In this document: positions 15,412 to 22,979 of the stretch, piece after piece
Numbering within the stretch: the stretch's first letter is position 1
Layout: each line of letters begins with the position of its first letter
NCBI GenBank assembly: GCA_937948705.1
Contig: CALECF010000097.1
Location: 1 to 40,743 of the forward strand
Length of the DNA stretch: 40,743 nt
From: an uncultured Anaerosolibacter sp.
Lineage (GTDB): Bacteria; Bacillota_A; Clostridia; Peptostreptococcales; Thermotaleaceae
Direction: 5' to 3'
Position numbers and translations under genes: made by a program
The notes under the pieces: generated by a model
Told to the model about the DNA's origin: nothing
The model's database searches: none
The model's input: the letters and a program-made list of their open reading frames with translations, nothing else

Positions 15412-16101
15412 ATGAAAAAACAAAACACAGGGTTTATACTTATAGGGCGCTGGGTCATTACCCTATTGTTACCATTGGTAATTTTGCTAACCACTCTTCA
15501 AGTATTTGCTTTTGATAAAGACTTTTATATAAAGGAATTTACCAAATATGAAATACCTAAGGTTACGGGTATGAACATAGAGGATCTGGAAAGAGTTTCA
15601 GTAAAGATGATCCAATACCTTAAAGATGAAGAAAAAGACCTTGTGATAGAGGGGACTGTAAAGGGTGAGCTGCGAGAGGTTTTTGGAGAACGGGAAAAAC
15701 ACCATATGATAGATGTAAAAAACTTGTTTCAAGGGGGATATTTCCTGAGAAATACGGGAGTTTTTCTGATATTTATAGTCATCCTATTACTCAGAAGATG
15801 GACACCTAGGTACGCCATAGAGATCATGAAGGGGATATTCCATAGCAGCATTTTGACCTTTGTACTTATGGGCTTACTTTTGATATTGATGCGGATTGAT
15901 TTTTATAAATATTTTACACATTTTCACGAAATTTTCTTCGACAATGATCTGTGGCTGTTAGATCCAAATACGGAGATCCTTATTCAAATGTTACCTTTGG
16001 AATTCTTTATTGATATAGCAACTAGAGTGATTCTATGGTTTGTGGGAATCATGAGTATCATGGGTGCAGCCACATATATTAGATTAAGAAAAGAGATATA
16101 A
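15412..16101 (+). CDS. TIGR01906 / DUF1461 integral membrane protein
   Basis: The 229-residue protein has an N-terminal transmembrane segment, an extracytoplasmic region, then three further membrane segments (about 115-130, 145-162 and 195-222). The diagnostic family stretch FHEIFFDNDLWLLDP followed by NTEILIQMLPLEFF is present between membrane segments. The function is unknown. A TATAAT hexamer lies at 15344-15349 but without a matching -35. The start ATG 15412 follows GGAGTAGG. The gene ends at a strong bidirectional terminator shared with the convergent XRE regulator gene. Confidence 0.9.
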   Translation: MKKQNTGFILIGRWVITLLLPLVILLTTLQVFAFDKDFYIKEFTKYEIPKVTGMNIEDLERVSVKMIQYLKDEEKDLVIEGTVKGELREVFGEREKHHMIDVKNLFQGGYFLRNTGVFLIFIVILLLRRWTPRYAIEIMKGIFHSSILTFVLMGLLLILMRIDFYKYFTHFHEIFFDNDLWLLDPNTEILIQMLPLEFFIDIATRVILWFVGIMSIMGAATYIRLRKEI

Positions 16102-16108
16102 TAGATAA

Positions 16109-16142
16109 AAAATCAGCCAAGACGATAGTCTTGGCTGATTTT
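16109..16142. terminator. Bidirectional terminator
   Basis: A perfect 15-bp stem (16109-16123 with 16128-16142) with a GATA-like loop is flanked by A on the left and T on the right, so it serves both converging genes. Confidence 0.9.
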
Positions 16143-16166
16143 ATTTCAATACATTTTATAAACGCT

Positions 16167-16385
16167 TTACATAACCATGAACGAATGAACGGGAATCCGT
16201 AAATCATCGATGAGTACATTCAGTGCATCTGCAAGTTTTTCAATGGTGGCAAAACTAGGGTTTTGTTTATCTCCCCGCTCTAATTCTTCGATATAGCTTT
16301 TAGACAAATTACTTCGCAGTGCCAAATCTAACGAGGTATATCCCTTCTCCTTTCGCAATTCTCTGATCTTTGTACCATTGATCAT
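16167..16385 (-). CDS. XRE-family helix-turn-helix regulator (72 aa)
   Basis: The product is a single HTH_3 domain without a ligand domain. IRELRKEKGYTSLDLALRS and NLSKSYIEELERGD form the recognition region, and PSFATIEKLADALNV the third and fourth helices. Such small regulators repress their own or a neighbouring promoter. ATG 16385 follows a near-perfect AAGGAGGA. It is divergent from the MFS transporter gene across 323 bases that contain two copies of TTTCCTAGGA, possible operators. Whether it controls the transporter is a guess from position. Confidence 0.88.
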   Translation of the reverse strand: MINGTKIRELRKEKGYTSLDLALRSNLSKSYIEELERGDKQNPSFATIEKLADALNVLIDDLRIPVHSFMVM

Positions 16386-16708
16386 TCAGAATTCCTCCTT
16401 AAGATAAGTATTTTCCTAGGATGTCCTTTGGTAAGAAGATGACAAGACTCATGCCTGTAAGAGGTATACTTTTATATATGCTGAATTTTGAGATGCTATA
16501 CTACTATTATATCATGGAAAAAAGATTAAATATTAAAAACTTGTTAAACTTTCCTAGGAAGGAAGTCTCATTTTCCCCACCTAGTAATGTATGGATGAAG
16601 GACAGTTGCTCTAATCGGAGTCATATGAAGAAAATTTAATATAATTGAATTATTCTATCTAATTGATTATGATGAATAAAGAGAGATATTTCGGGGGGCT
16701 ACATATAA
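16386..16708. promoter_or_regulatory. Divergent control region with paired TTTCCTAGGA
   Basis: No gene is supported here, and a 72-codon plus-strand frame at 16421 lacks any ribosome site or family resemblance. TTTCCTAGGA occurs at 16412-16421 and 16550-16559, each around the palindrome CCTAGG. On the minus strand TATAAT lies near 16506-16511, a possible -10 for the XRE gene. The MFS promoter is listed separately. Confidence 0.45.
16645..16673 (+). promoter_or_regulatory. Sigma-A-type promoter of MFS gene
   Basis: TTGAAT (16645-16650) and TATGAT (16668-16673) are separated by exactly 17 bases. Transcription would start near 16680, about 29 bases before the MFS start. Confidence 0.65.
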
Positions 16709-17944
16709 ATGGTCAAAATTAAGAATTATCTGAAGCAGTATAAAAAGAACGGAAAGCTGTTTTTGATGAGTAGCTTTATATCCTTTTTTACCATGAGTGC
16801 ATTTAGTATTCTACTGGGAATATTCTTAAAAGAGAAGCAGTACGGAGAAGCCTTTGTAGGGTCTATTATGTCTATCCAGATCATTGCCATGGGCATAGGG
16901 TCTCTTCCATCCGTTGTTATGTTAAATCGATGGGGAAGTAGAAAGAGTTTGATTTTATCCCTGCTGTTGATTGCCATAGGTGGCGTTGGGCAAGTTATTA
17001 CCGACCATGAGATGATGATTACTATGTATTCCATCTTGTATGGTTTCGGTTTTGGAATACAGTTTACTGTAGAGCCTCTGCTTTTGACAGAGAATAGTTC
17101 GCCCGTAGAGCGCATGTCTTTATTTAGTTTAAATTTTGTTCTTAAAAATATCGCCATGATGATTGGAAATTTTTCTACTGGATATGCTTCAGATTATTTA
17201 CAGCAATATATGCATAGTGTAGATGCAATAAAATGGATACTTATGGGTTGTAGCATCCTGACGTTAACCGGCATTTATGCTATATTTGAAATGGAACAGG
17301 GGACGGGCATAAAGAAGCAGGCCTCCAATAACTTCTTAGCAGGGTATAAGGAAATGATGAGTCCTCCCGTAGCTCTGTTTCTTTTATATAATGCATTGAT
17401 CGGATTAGGGGCAGGGATGGTAGTGCCCTTCTTTAGTGTGTACCTAAAGTATTCATTGCATGTTGATGACATGGTGGTGGGAAGCATCCTGTCCTTTGCC
17501 CAACTTGGAACGGTTCTTGGAGGGATGCTCATTCCAACCTTAGTACTAAAGGTAGGTAAGCCTAAGGCCGTAGTTTTATGTCAGATGCTTTCAATTCCAT
17601 TTTTGCTTTCTATTGCTTTCCCACAGGGTATATTACTTGTGGCCATCTCTTTTTTTATGCGATCATCTCTTATGAATATGGCCCAGCCTGTGCTGCAAAA
17701 CTTATCAATGGATTTGGTGTTGAAGGAGAATAGAGTATTCTTCAGCAGTTTTCTAGCCCTTTCAAATAATCTTTTAAGGGGGGCAGGTGTTTACTTTGGG
17801 GGTATTCTTATGGAACGCTTTACCTATAATACACCATACTATTTCACTGTATCGATGTACTGTGTGGGAACTATGTTATTTATGATGGTTTTTATGAAGG
17901 ATCAACTATGGAGGGTGAAAAAACAATTTCAGAAGCAGACATAA
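16709..17944 (+). CDS. MFS transporter
   Basis: The 411-residue major facilitator has about twelve transmembrane helices and a cytoplasmic loop near residue 200 (MEQGTGIKKQ). The loop after helix 2 reads LNRWGSRKSLIL, the MFS motif A equivalent (GxxxDRxGRR). Helix 4-5 contains LYGFGFGIQF. The substrate is not evident, and drug or metabolite export is the usual guess for this type. ATG 16709 is preceded by GGGGGGCT. The promoter is at 16645-16673 and the gene is divergent from a small XRE regulator. Confidence 0.88.
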   Translation: MVKIKNYLKQYKKNGKLFLMSSFISFFTMSAFSILLGIFLKEKQYGEAFVGSIMSIQIIAMGIGSLPSVVMLNRWGSRKSLILSLLLIAIGGVGQVITDHEMMITMYSILYGFGFGIQFTVEPLLLTENSSPVERMSLFSLNFVLKNIAMMIGNFSTGYASDYLQQYMHSVDAIKWILMGCSILTLTGIYAIFEMEQGTGIKKQASNNFLAGYKEMMSPPVALFLLYNALIGLGAGMVVPFFSVYLKYSLHVDDMVVGSILSFAQLGTVLGGMLIPTLVLKVGKPKAVVLCQMLSIPFLLSIAFPQGILLVAISFFMRSSLMNMAQPVLQNLSMDLVLKENRVFFSSFLALSNNLLRGAGVYFGGILMERFTYNTPYYFTVSMYCVGTMLFMMVFMKDQLWRVKKQFQKQT

Positions 17945-18042
17945 TTAACCATAGTATGTTGTCATCTAGGGTATAGCCTGGGATTATTCTCACCATACTA
18001 ATTAAGTAGCACATTCTAATTGGGAAAGTAGATGGTGATGGC

Positions 18043-18552
18043 ATGAAGGGTAATGAACCAAATGAAATTCTGGCAGTGATGAAAAGACTGCCGAAGTATA
18101 CCAAGTTGATCTATCGTTTATATAAATCACCCTTTGTGACGAAAAGACAAAAACTCCTTCTTTCTGCTGCTATGGGGTATCTTATTTCTCCCATTGAATT
18201 GGTGCCAGGGTTTATTCCTGTGGTGGGGCAGGTAGATGACTTGGTTATTGTACTTTCGATTCTTAAAAGGGTCTTGAGATCAAATCAAAGCAAATTAGTT
18301 CAAGATTTGTTGCTAAGACAAGGTCTTAGCTTGGAGATTATTGATGAAGATATTCGTATCAGCATGAAGGTAGCCAAAGAACTGTTGATGAAAGCAGGAT
18401 GGATTATGGGAAAAAGTCTCTTGTGGACGGGAAGGTTCGGCATTGCTATAGGAAAGAAAGTGATTGGCAGAAAGTCCGAAAAAAATGTAGAGATTAAAAA
18501 GAATCTTAATCTTGTATTGCATAAAAAGCCAAAATATAGTAAAAATGAATAG
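18043..18552 (+). CDS. DUF1232 (YkvA-like) protein
   Basis: The 169-residue protein carries the DUF1232 signature SPIELVPGFIPVVGQVDDL (about 50-68), preceded by an amphipathic basic helix and followed by VIVLSILKRVLR. The family is probably membrane-associated and of unknown function. The C-terminal 60 residues are Lys-rich. The ribosome site before ATG 18043 is weak (GGTGAT). It is followed 32 bases later by the cyclophilin gene, which has its own GAGAGGATG site, so the two may be cotranscribed. Confidence 0.87.
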   Translation: MKGNEPNEILAVMKRLPKYTKLIYRLYKSPFVTKRQKLLLSAAMGYLISPIELVPGFIPVVGQVDDLVIVLSILKRVLRSNQSKLVQDLLLRQGLSLEIIDEDIRISMKVAKELLMKAGWIMGKSLLWTGRFGIAIGKKVIGRKSEKNVEIKKNLNLVLHKKPKYSKNE

Positions 18553-18584
18553 AGAATAAAATACAGCAAGAGAGGATGATACAT

Positions 18585-19103
18585 ATGAGCAATCCAATAG
18601 TAACGATTACAATGGAAAATGGAAACGAAATAAAAGTAGAGTTATATCCTGAGGTTGCACCGAATACGGTGAACAATTTCATATCATTGGTACAAAAGGG
18701 TTTCTATAATGGCCTTATTTTCCATAGGGTGATTCCTGGATTTATGATCCAAGGAGGTTGTCCACAGGGGTCAGGTACAGGGGGGCCAGGATATGGCATC
18801 AAGGGTGAGTTTAGTGGTAATGGATTTAAAAATGATCTCAAGCATACAAAAGGCGTAATCTCCATGGCAAGATCTGCCCATCCTGATTCTGCAGGATCTC
18901 AATTCTTTATCATGCATGAAAATTCGCCTCACTTAGATGGACAATATGCAGCCTTTGGTAAGGTTACCGAGGGAATCGAAGAAGTAGATAGAATTGCCAG
19001 TACTAAAAAAGATTTTAGGGACAGACCTGCTGAAGATCAGAAAATGGAAAAGGTTACTGTGGAACTATTCGGCAAGGAATATGATGAACCTCAGAAAAAA
19101 TAG
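18585..19103 (+). CDS. Cyclophilin-type peptidyl-prolyl isomerase
   Basis: The 172-residue cytosolic cyclophilin catalyses cis-trans isomerisation of X-Pro bonds. The active site is visible: FHRVIPGFMIQGG (catalytic Arg and Phe), the Gly-rich GTGGPGYGIKGEF, SMARSAHPDSAGSQFFI and LDGQYAAFGKV. There is no signal peptide. The usual bacterial Trp or His near the end is not obvious in HLDGQYAAFG, which may lower cyclosporin affinity. ATG 18585 follows GAGAGGATG, and an in-frame ATG at 18576 lies inside that site. Confidence 0.95.
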   Translation: MSNPIVTITMENGNEIKVELYPEVAPNTVNNFISLVQKGFYNGLIFHRVIPGFMIQGGCPQGSGTGGPGYGIKGEFSGNGFKNDLKHTKGVISMARSAHPDSAGSQFFIMHENSPHLDGQYAAFGKVTEGIEEVDRIASTKKDFRDRPAEDQKMEKVTVELFGKEYDEPQKK

Positions 19104-19123
19104 CTAGGAGAGCACTCCTAGCT
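19102..19123 (+). terminator. Terminator of cyclophilin gene
   Basis: A 9-bp stem AGCTAGGAG with CTCCTAGCT overlaps the stop codon, preceded by an A run. The T tail is short. Confidence 0.7.
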
Positions 19124-19181
19124 TTCCTAATCCTGAGAGGGTTTAGGGGACCCTTGTTTTATAGAGAGTGGTGGGATCGTT

Positions 19182-20519
19182 ATGAATACATTAGAGATAA
19201 GAAATAATATATTTAAATTGGCGGGACCTGCGATATTGGAAATGACTTTACATACCATGGTGTGGACAGTGGACACCGCCATGATTGGTAGATTGAATCC
19301 AGCATCCATCTCTGCGGTTTCTTTAGGTGCCCAGATGATGTTTATCACCATGGCAATCTTTGGGTCTATAGGTATAAGTGCAACAGCTATGGTGGCGAGA
19401 AATGTAGGAGCTGAGGATTTTGAGAGAGGACAAAAGGTTGCTGCCCAAGCGCTTGCCATGGGTTTTCTTATTAGCATATTCATTTCGACCTTAGGTATGT
19501 TGTTTTCAAAAGAAATTTTCGAGTTTGTGGTCGATGACCCTCAGCTCATAGCGTATGGGAGTACGTATCTAAGGCATGTATTGATTGGTGGATTTTTTCT
19601 AATTCCCTTGGGTGTGAGTAATGCCATACTGAGGGGGGCGGGAAATACAGTTATACCCTTGAAAGCTGCATTATTTGCCAACGTGTTCAATATTTTAGGT
19701 GATTATGTATTGATTTTTGGCAAATGGGGATTCCCACAGCTTGGTGTAAAGGGTGCTGCTATTGCCACCGGATTGGCACAAATCTTGGGAGCATTTATAT
19801 CATTATACTATTTGTTCTCGGGAAAAGGTGGTATCAAGGTTTATATCCGTGACTTGTTTATCCTAAATAAGGAAATCCTATCAAAACTCTTTCGCCTAAG
19901 TATACCAGCTGCATTTGAAATAACAATGAATGATGGCAGCAGATTATTGTCTGCATTTTGGATTGCCAAGTTAGGAACCATTCATTTTGCTGCCAACGCT
20001 GTGGCCGTTGCAGCGGAATCTATTTCTTTCATGCCTGGATATGGATTTGCCATAGCAGCCACCACTTTAATGGGTCAAAGCCTAGGCGCAAAGCAAGTGG
20101 ATGTGGCCCACAAAAGCACCATGAAGTCTATGCAGTATGCTGTGATCCTAATGGGTGGGGTAGCCATTATATTTTTTTCTTTTCCCCGTGTCATCATGAG
20201 TCTGTTTACATCGGATCGGGAAACGCTGCAGTTAGCAACCCAGTGTATTCGAATCGGAGCCCTAGAACAAATTCCTATTGCCATTGCTATGGTGATTTCT
20301 GGTGCCTTGAAGGGTGCTGGTGATACAAAGGGGCCGTTTTATATTTCTTTAGCAACAAATTTGGGTGTAAGGCTTCCACTAATTTTTATGATTATATTCT
20401 ACTGGAAATTAAGTATTGTCTATGTCTGGGTTGCAACAGCCCTTCAATTTGCACTGGAGGCATTATTGATGACACTGCGCTATAAACGAGGCAAATGGAA
20501 AACCCTTGAAATCAGCTAG
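19182..20519 (+). CDS. MATE-family efflux transporter
   Basis: The 445-residue multidrug and toxin extrusion transporter has twelve predicted helices in two homologous halves. Its relation to NorM/DinF is clear from FKLAGPAILEMTLHTMVWTV at the start, VARNVGAEDFERGQKVAAQA, the Gly-rich LRGAGNTVIPLKAAL and, in the second half, LMGQSLGAKQVDVAHKSTM and SGALKGAGDTKGPFYIS. Transport would be driven by Na+ or H+. Substrates are unknown. ATG 19182 has a weak site (GGTGGGAT). It is monocistronic, ending in a 23-bp perfect hairpin shared with the convergent Nudix gene. Confidence 0.94.
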   Translation: MNTLEIRNNIFKLAGPAILEMTLHTMVWTVDTAMIGRLNPASISAVSLGAQMMFITMAIFGSIGISATAMVARNVGAEDFERGQKVAAQALAMGFLISIFISTLGMLFSKEIFEFVVDDPQLIAYGSTYLRHVLIGGFFLIPLGVSNAILRGAGNTVIPLKAALFANVFNILGDYVLIFGKWGFPQLGVKGAAIATGLAQILGAFISLYYLFSGKGGIKVYIRDLFILNKEILSKLFRLSIPAAFEITMNDGSRLLSAFWIAKLGTIHFAANAVAVAAESISFMPGYGFAIAATTLMGQSLGAKQVDVAHKSTMKSMQYAVILMGGVAIIFFSFPRVIMSLFTSDRETLQLATQCIRIGALEQIPIAIAMVISGALKGAGDTKGPFYISLATNLGVRLPLIFMIIFYWKLSIVYVWVATALQFALEALLMTLRYKRGKWKTLEIS

Positions 20520-20566
20520 CGAATAAATAAGCATCCACCAGTAGGTGGATGCTTATTTATTCGCTA
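20517..20566. terminator. 23-bp perfect bidirectional terminator
   Basis: Arms 20517-20539 and 20544-20566 are exact reverse complements around the loop AGTA. The stop codons of both converging genes (MATE and Nudix) lie in the stem. Confidence 0.92.
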
Positions 20567-20921
20567 ATAGTTGAACAGCCTTTTCAAAAACACATATGTC
20601 TGGAGATAGTGGCGTGGGCAATTGATTCATGGCAAACCAGCCGACTTCATAGCTCTCGAAGCTGCATTGTAATTCACCGGAAAGATATTGACAAGCATAG
20701 ACGGTAATATGGGAATCCTCATAGGTAAATTCATGAATGTGGTGTTTTACTTGGCACAGGATTCCTGTTTCTTCCCAAATTTCTCTGCATACGGCCTCTT
20801 CTTTTGTTTCTCCAGGATCTAGAAATCCACCGGGAGGGCCCCAAAGCTTTGGATACCACTTTCTATGAACGAGGAGCACCTGATGGTCTTTCACGACGAT
20901 TCCCATTGCTGCAATTTTCAT
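20553..20921 (-). CDS. Nudix hydrolase (MutT-like)
   Basis: The 122-residue enzyme hydrolyses a nucleoside diphosphate linked to another moiety. The Nudix box is complete, GGFLDPGE followed by REIWEETG (about 32-54). Immediately before it, WYPKLWGPPGG is typical of MutT/YjhB-like members. The substrate cannot be read from sequence. ATG 20921 is chosen because AGGAGG is seven bases upstream. An earlier in-frame ATG at 20945 would put the ribosome site inside the gene. The gene lies downstream of fba on the same strand, separated by a 12-bp hairpin. Confidence 0.92.
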   Translation of the reverse strand: MKIAAMGIVVKDHQVLLVHRKWYPKLWGPPGGFLDPGETKEEAVCREIWEETGILCQVKHHIHEFTYEDSHITVYACQYLSGELQCSFESYEVGWFAMNQLPTPLSPDICVFEKAVQLLANK

Positions 20922-20940
20922 TTTCGATCCTCCTGGGATA

Positions 20941-20970
20941 ATCATAGCCAGGAAAAATCCTGGCTATGAT
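20941..20970 (-). terminator. Hairpin between fba and Nudix gene
   Basis: The 12-bp perfect stem ATCATAGCCAGG with CCTGGCTATGAT has a six-base loop. It is downstream of fba on the minus strand and just upstream of the Nudix ribosome site. It is probably the fba terminator, although the T tail is poor. Confidence 0.6.
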
Positions 20971-21020
20971 CACTTTGTATGACATCATATTCTAAAAAGA
21001 CACAATGAAGAACAATTGTT

Positions 21021-21950
21021 CTAAAGTCTGTTGCTAGATCCTAATACATTGCGGATCTTATGCTGAACCATATTCTGAATGGCAGTTCTTGCGGGTGCTA
21101 AATATTTTCTTGGATCGAATTCCTTTGGATTTTCCACAATCAATCTTCGAATGGCAGCTGTCATGGCAAGTCTCAAGTCGGTATCAATATTTACTTTACA
21201 AACACCTAGGGTAGCTGCCTGACGAATCATATCTTCTGGAACACCTTGAGCGCCTGGAATGTCACCGCCATACTTATTGCATAACTCAACAAATTCAGGT
21301 AGTACTGTGGAAGCACCATGAAGTACAAGGGGTGTATTTGGAAGAAGATGAGTAATTTTTTCTAGGCGAGCAAAATCTAATCTTGGCTCCCCTTTAAACT
21401 TATATGCACCATGGCTTGTGCCGATAGCGATGGCTAATGAATCAACACCTGTTCTCTCTACGAATTCTGCTGCCTCATCAGGATCTGTAAACGTAGCATC
21501 TTTATGACTAACATTTACATCATCTTCTACCCCTGCTAGCTTGCCTAATTCTGCTTCAACGACAACACCTCGTGCATGGGCATATTCTACTACCTGCTTA
21601 GTAAGGGCAATATTTTCCTCAAATGGATATTTAGAACCGTCAATCATGACAGAGGTAAAGCCGTCATCTATGCACATTTTGCAAATTTCAAAATCTTCAC
21701 CATGGTCAAGATGTAGAACGATATCTAGCCCGCTATCTTCTACAGCAGCTTCAACCAGCTTTCTTAGATAAATTGGATTAGCATATTTTCTTGCACCTGC
21801 AGATACTTGTAAGATAAGGGGAGACTTTTCTTCTTTTGCAGCTTCAACGATGCCTTGAATAATTTCCATATTATTCACATTGAATGCACCTACAGCATAT
21901 CCCCCTAGAGCAGCTTTTCTAAACATTTCGGTAGATGTAACTAATGGCAT
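21021..21950 (-). CDS. fba: Class II fructose-1,6-bisphosphate aldolase
   Basis: This glycolytic enzyme reversibly splits fructose 1,6-bisphosphate into dihydroxyacetone phosphate and glyceraldehyde 3-phosphate, using zinc. The 309 residues match the class II type. The catalytic Asp and a zinc His are in VLHLDHGED, the zinc Glu in VVVEAELG, further His ligands in GTSHGAYKF and LVLHGASTV, and phosphate contacts in VNIDTDLRLA. ATG 21950 is seven bases after AGGAGG. Upstream ATGs at 21977 and 21968 are less favoured. The upstream gap contains a TATAAT on the minus strand near 22019-22024 as part of a possible promoter. Confidence 0.95.
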   Translation of the reverse strand: MPLVTSTEMFRKAALGGYAVGAFNVNNMEIIQGIVEAAKEEKSPLILQVSAGARKYANPIYLRKLVEAAVEDSGLDIVLHLDHGEDFEICKMCIDDGFTSVMIDGSKYPFEENIALTKQVVEYAHARGVVVEAELGKLAGVEDDVNVSHKDATFTDPDEAAEFVERTGVDSLAIAIGTSHGAYKFKGEPRLDFARLEKITHLLPNTPLVLHGASTVLPEFVELCNKYGGDIPGAQGVPEDMIRQAATLGVCKVNIDTDLRLAMTAAIRRLIVENPKEFDPRKYLAPARTAIQNMVQHKIRNVLGSSNRL

Positions 21951-22081
21951 GGTAAAACCTCCTAACATTTCATTCATTTCATTTTTGCCGACTGTATGTA
22001 CTGTATTTTCAAGTGTAATTATATAACAACAGTCTAAAAAAAACCATAAAAATCAAAGATTGCATAAAAAATAACTAGGAA

Positions 22082-22109
22082 TTAACAAAAAAATAATGTA
22101 GAATAAGAT
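22082..22109 (+). promoter_or_regulatory. Candidate promoter of the structured RNA
   Basis: TTAACA (22082-22087) and TAAGAT (22104-22109) are separated by 16 bases. Transcription would begin near 22117, seven bases before the first arm of the outer stem of the RNA candidate. The match to consensus is moderate. Confidence 0.35.
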
Positions 22110-22116
22110 ATAGAAA

Positions 22117-22246
22117 AAACAAGAAGTATAGCTTGGCCTAGAACTCAACAAACTAAAGTAAGTACTAAAATGTGAACACCTGTTTATGTTCACAAATTCT
22201 TTGGAAATGCAATCCCAGCTTACTTAGTTAGTTTTATACTTTTTCA
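22117..22246 (+). ncRNA. Candidate structured RNA between fba and pssA
   Basis: This stretch has nested complementarity. The outer stem is AAGTATA (22124-22130) with TATACTT (22235-22241). The second stem is AACTAAAGTAAG (22151-22162) with CTTACTTAGTT (22219-22229), one bulged base. The inner hairpin is TGTGAAC (22171-22177) with GTTCACA (22188-22194). A 24-base single-stranded part follows, containing GGAAATGCAATCC. The outer stem is followed by TTTTC on the plus strand. On the minus strand a T-rich run also follows, so the orientation is uncertain, and on that strand it could be part of the fba leader. I do not recognise a known riboswitch or RNA class. Confidence 0.45.
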
Positions 22247-22341
22247 TTAGATTTTATTCCATGATGATGTTATTTCTATAGACTTTTGATACACGCTAAT
22301 AATTATTATTGAGTTATTAGAAGATTTTGAACAGAAACATA

Positions 22342-22368
22342 TTGCCAGTCATGGCAAGCCGATAAGGC
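22342..22368 (+). promoter_or_regulatory. Two small hairpins before pssA start
   Basis: TTGCCA gtca TGGCAA (22342-22357) is followed directly by GCC gataa GGC (22358-22368), which abuts the ribosome site GGGGGTGAT. They could affect translation of pssA. No known leader class is recognised. Confidence 0.35.
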
Positions 22369-22382
22369 GGGGGTGATTCTTG

Positions 22383-22898
22383 GTGAAATATAAAAATCAA
22401 ATTCCAAATATATTTACTTTTTTAAATCTTTCCTTCGGGATACTTGCAATTATTGCTGTATTTTATGATCAATATGGAACGTCTGCATGGTTAATTATCT
22501 GCGCCGGTGTGCTAGATCGAATGGATGGTCAATTGGCGAGAAAACTTAATGCGGTAAGTGATTTTGGAAAGGAATTAGATTCTTTGTGTGATTTGATATC
22601 TTTCGGTGTGGCACCTGCCATTCTTATGTGGCACTTGAATCTTATGGGAACTGGTGCATTGGGTATTGGCATTACGCTAATGTTTGCACTATGTGGAGCT
22701 TTTAGACTGGCAAGATATAACATAGCAGAATTTGATGGTGTCTATATGGGTATTCCGATTACTATCTGTGGCGGTTTGGTGGCTTTAATGTCATTGTATT
22801 CCACCCGTTATGTTACAAGTTTACCGATTTTATTTATCACAATGATTTTTCTTTCATATGCCATGGTCACGAAAAGAATTAAATTAAGAAAGAGATAA
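22383..22898 (+). CDS. pssA: CDP-diacylglycerol-serine O-phosphatidyltransferase
   Basis: This membrane enzyme makes phosphatidylserine from CDP-diacylglycerol and L-serine, the first step to phosphatidylethanolamine. The CDP-alcohol phosphotransferase motif is complete: Asp45 and DGQLAR (48-53), Gly62, Asp66 and Asp70 (FGKELDSLCD). About five to six hydrophobic segments follow. The length of 171 residues is typical of the short Gram-positive form. The start is either GTG 22383 or TTG 22380, both just after GGGGGTGAT. I prefer GTG for its spacing. No psd decarboxylase gene is adjacent in the window. A hairpin terminator follows. Confidence 0.92.
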   Translation: MKYKNQIPNIFTFLNLSFGILAIIAVFYDQYGTSAWLIICAGVLDRMDGQLARKLNAVSDFGKELDSLCDLISFGVAPAILMWHLNLMGTGALGIGITLMFALCGAFRLARYNIAEFDGVYMGIPITICGGLVALMSLYSTRYVTSLPILFITMIFLSYAMVTKRIKLRKR

Positions 22899-22902
22899 AT
22901 GA

Positions 22903-22928
22903 ACCCACCTTATGGTGGGTATATTTTT
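22903..22928 (+). terminator. Terminator of pssA
   Basis: The 7-bp GC-rich stem ACCCACC with GGTGGGT is followed by ATATTTTTG. Confidence 0.8.
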
Positions 22929-22979
22929 GTGTTCATACTGGAGATGCTAGTAAAAATAGGGAAGCAGAGGAGATTTACA

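Noticed and set aside
16421..16639. 72-codon plus-strand frame between the XRE and MFS genes
   Set aside because: It has no ribosome binding site, no family resemblance and an odd composition, and it overlaps probable promoters and operators.
17942..18006. AGTATG and CATACT arms flanking 17942-18006
   Set aside because: The 6-bp stem with a 35-base loop is too weak to call a terminator or RNA.
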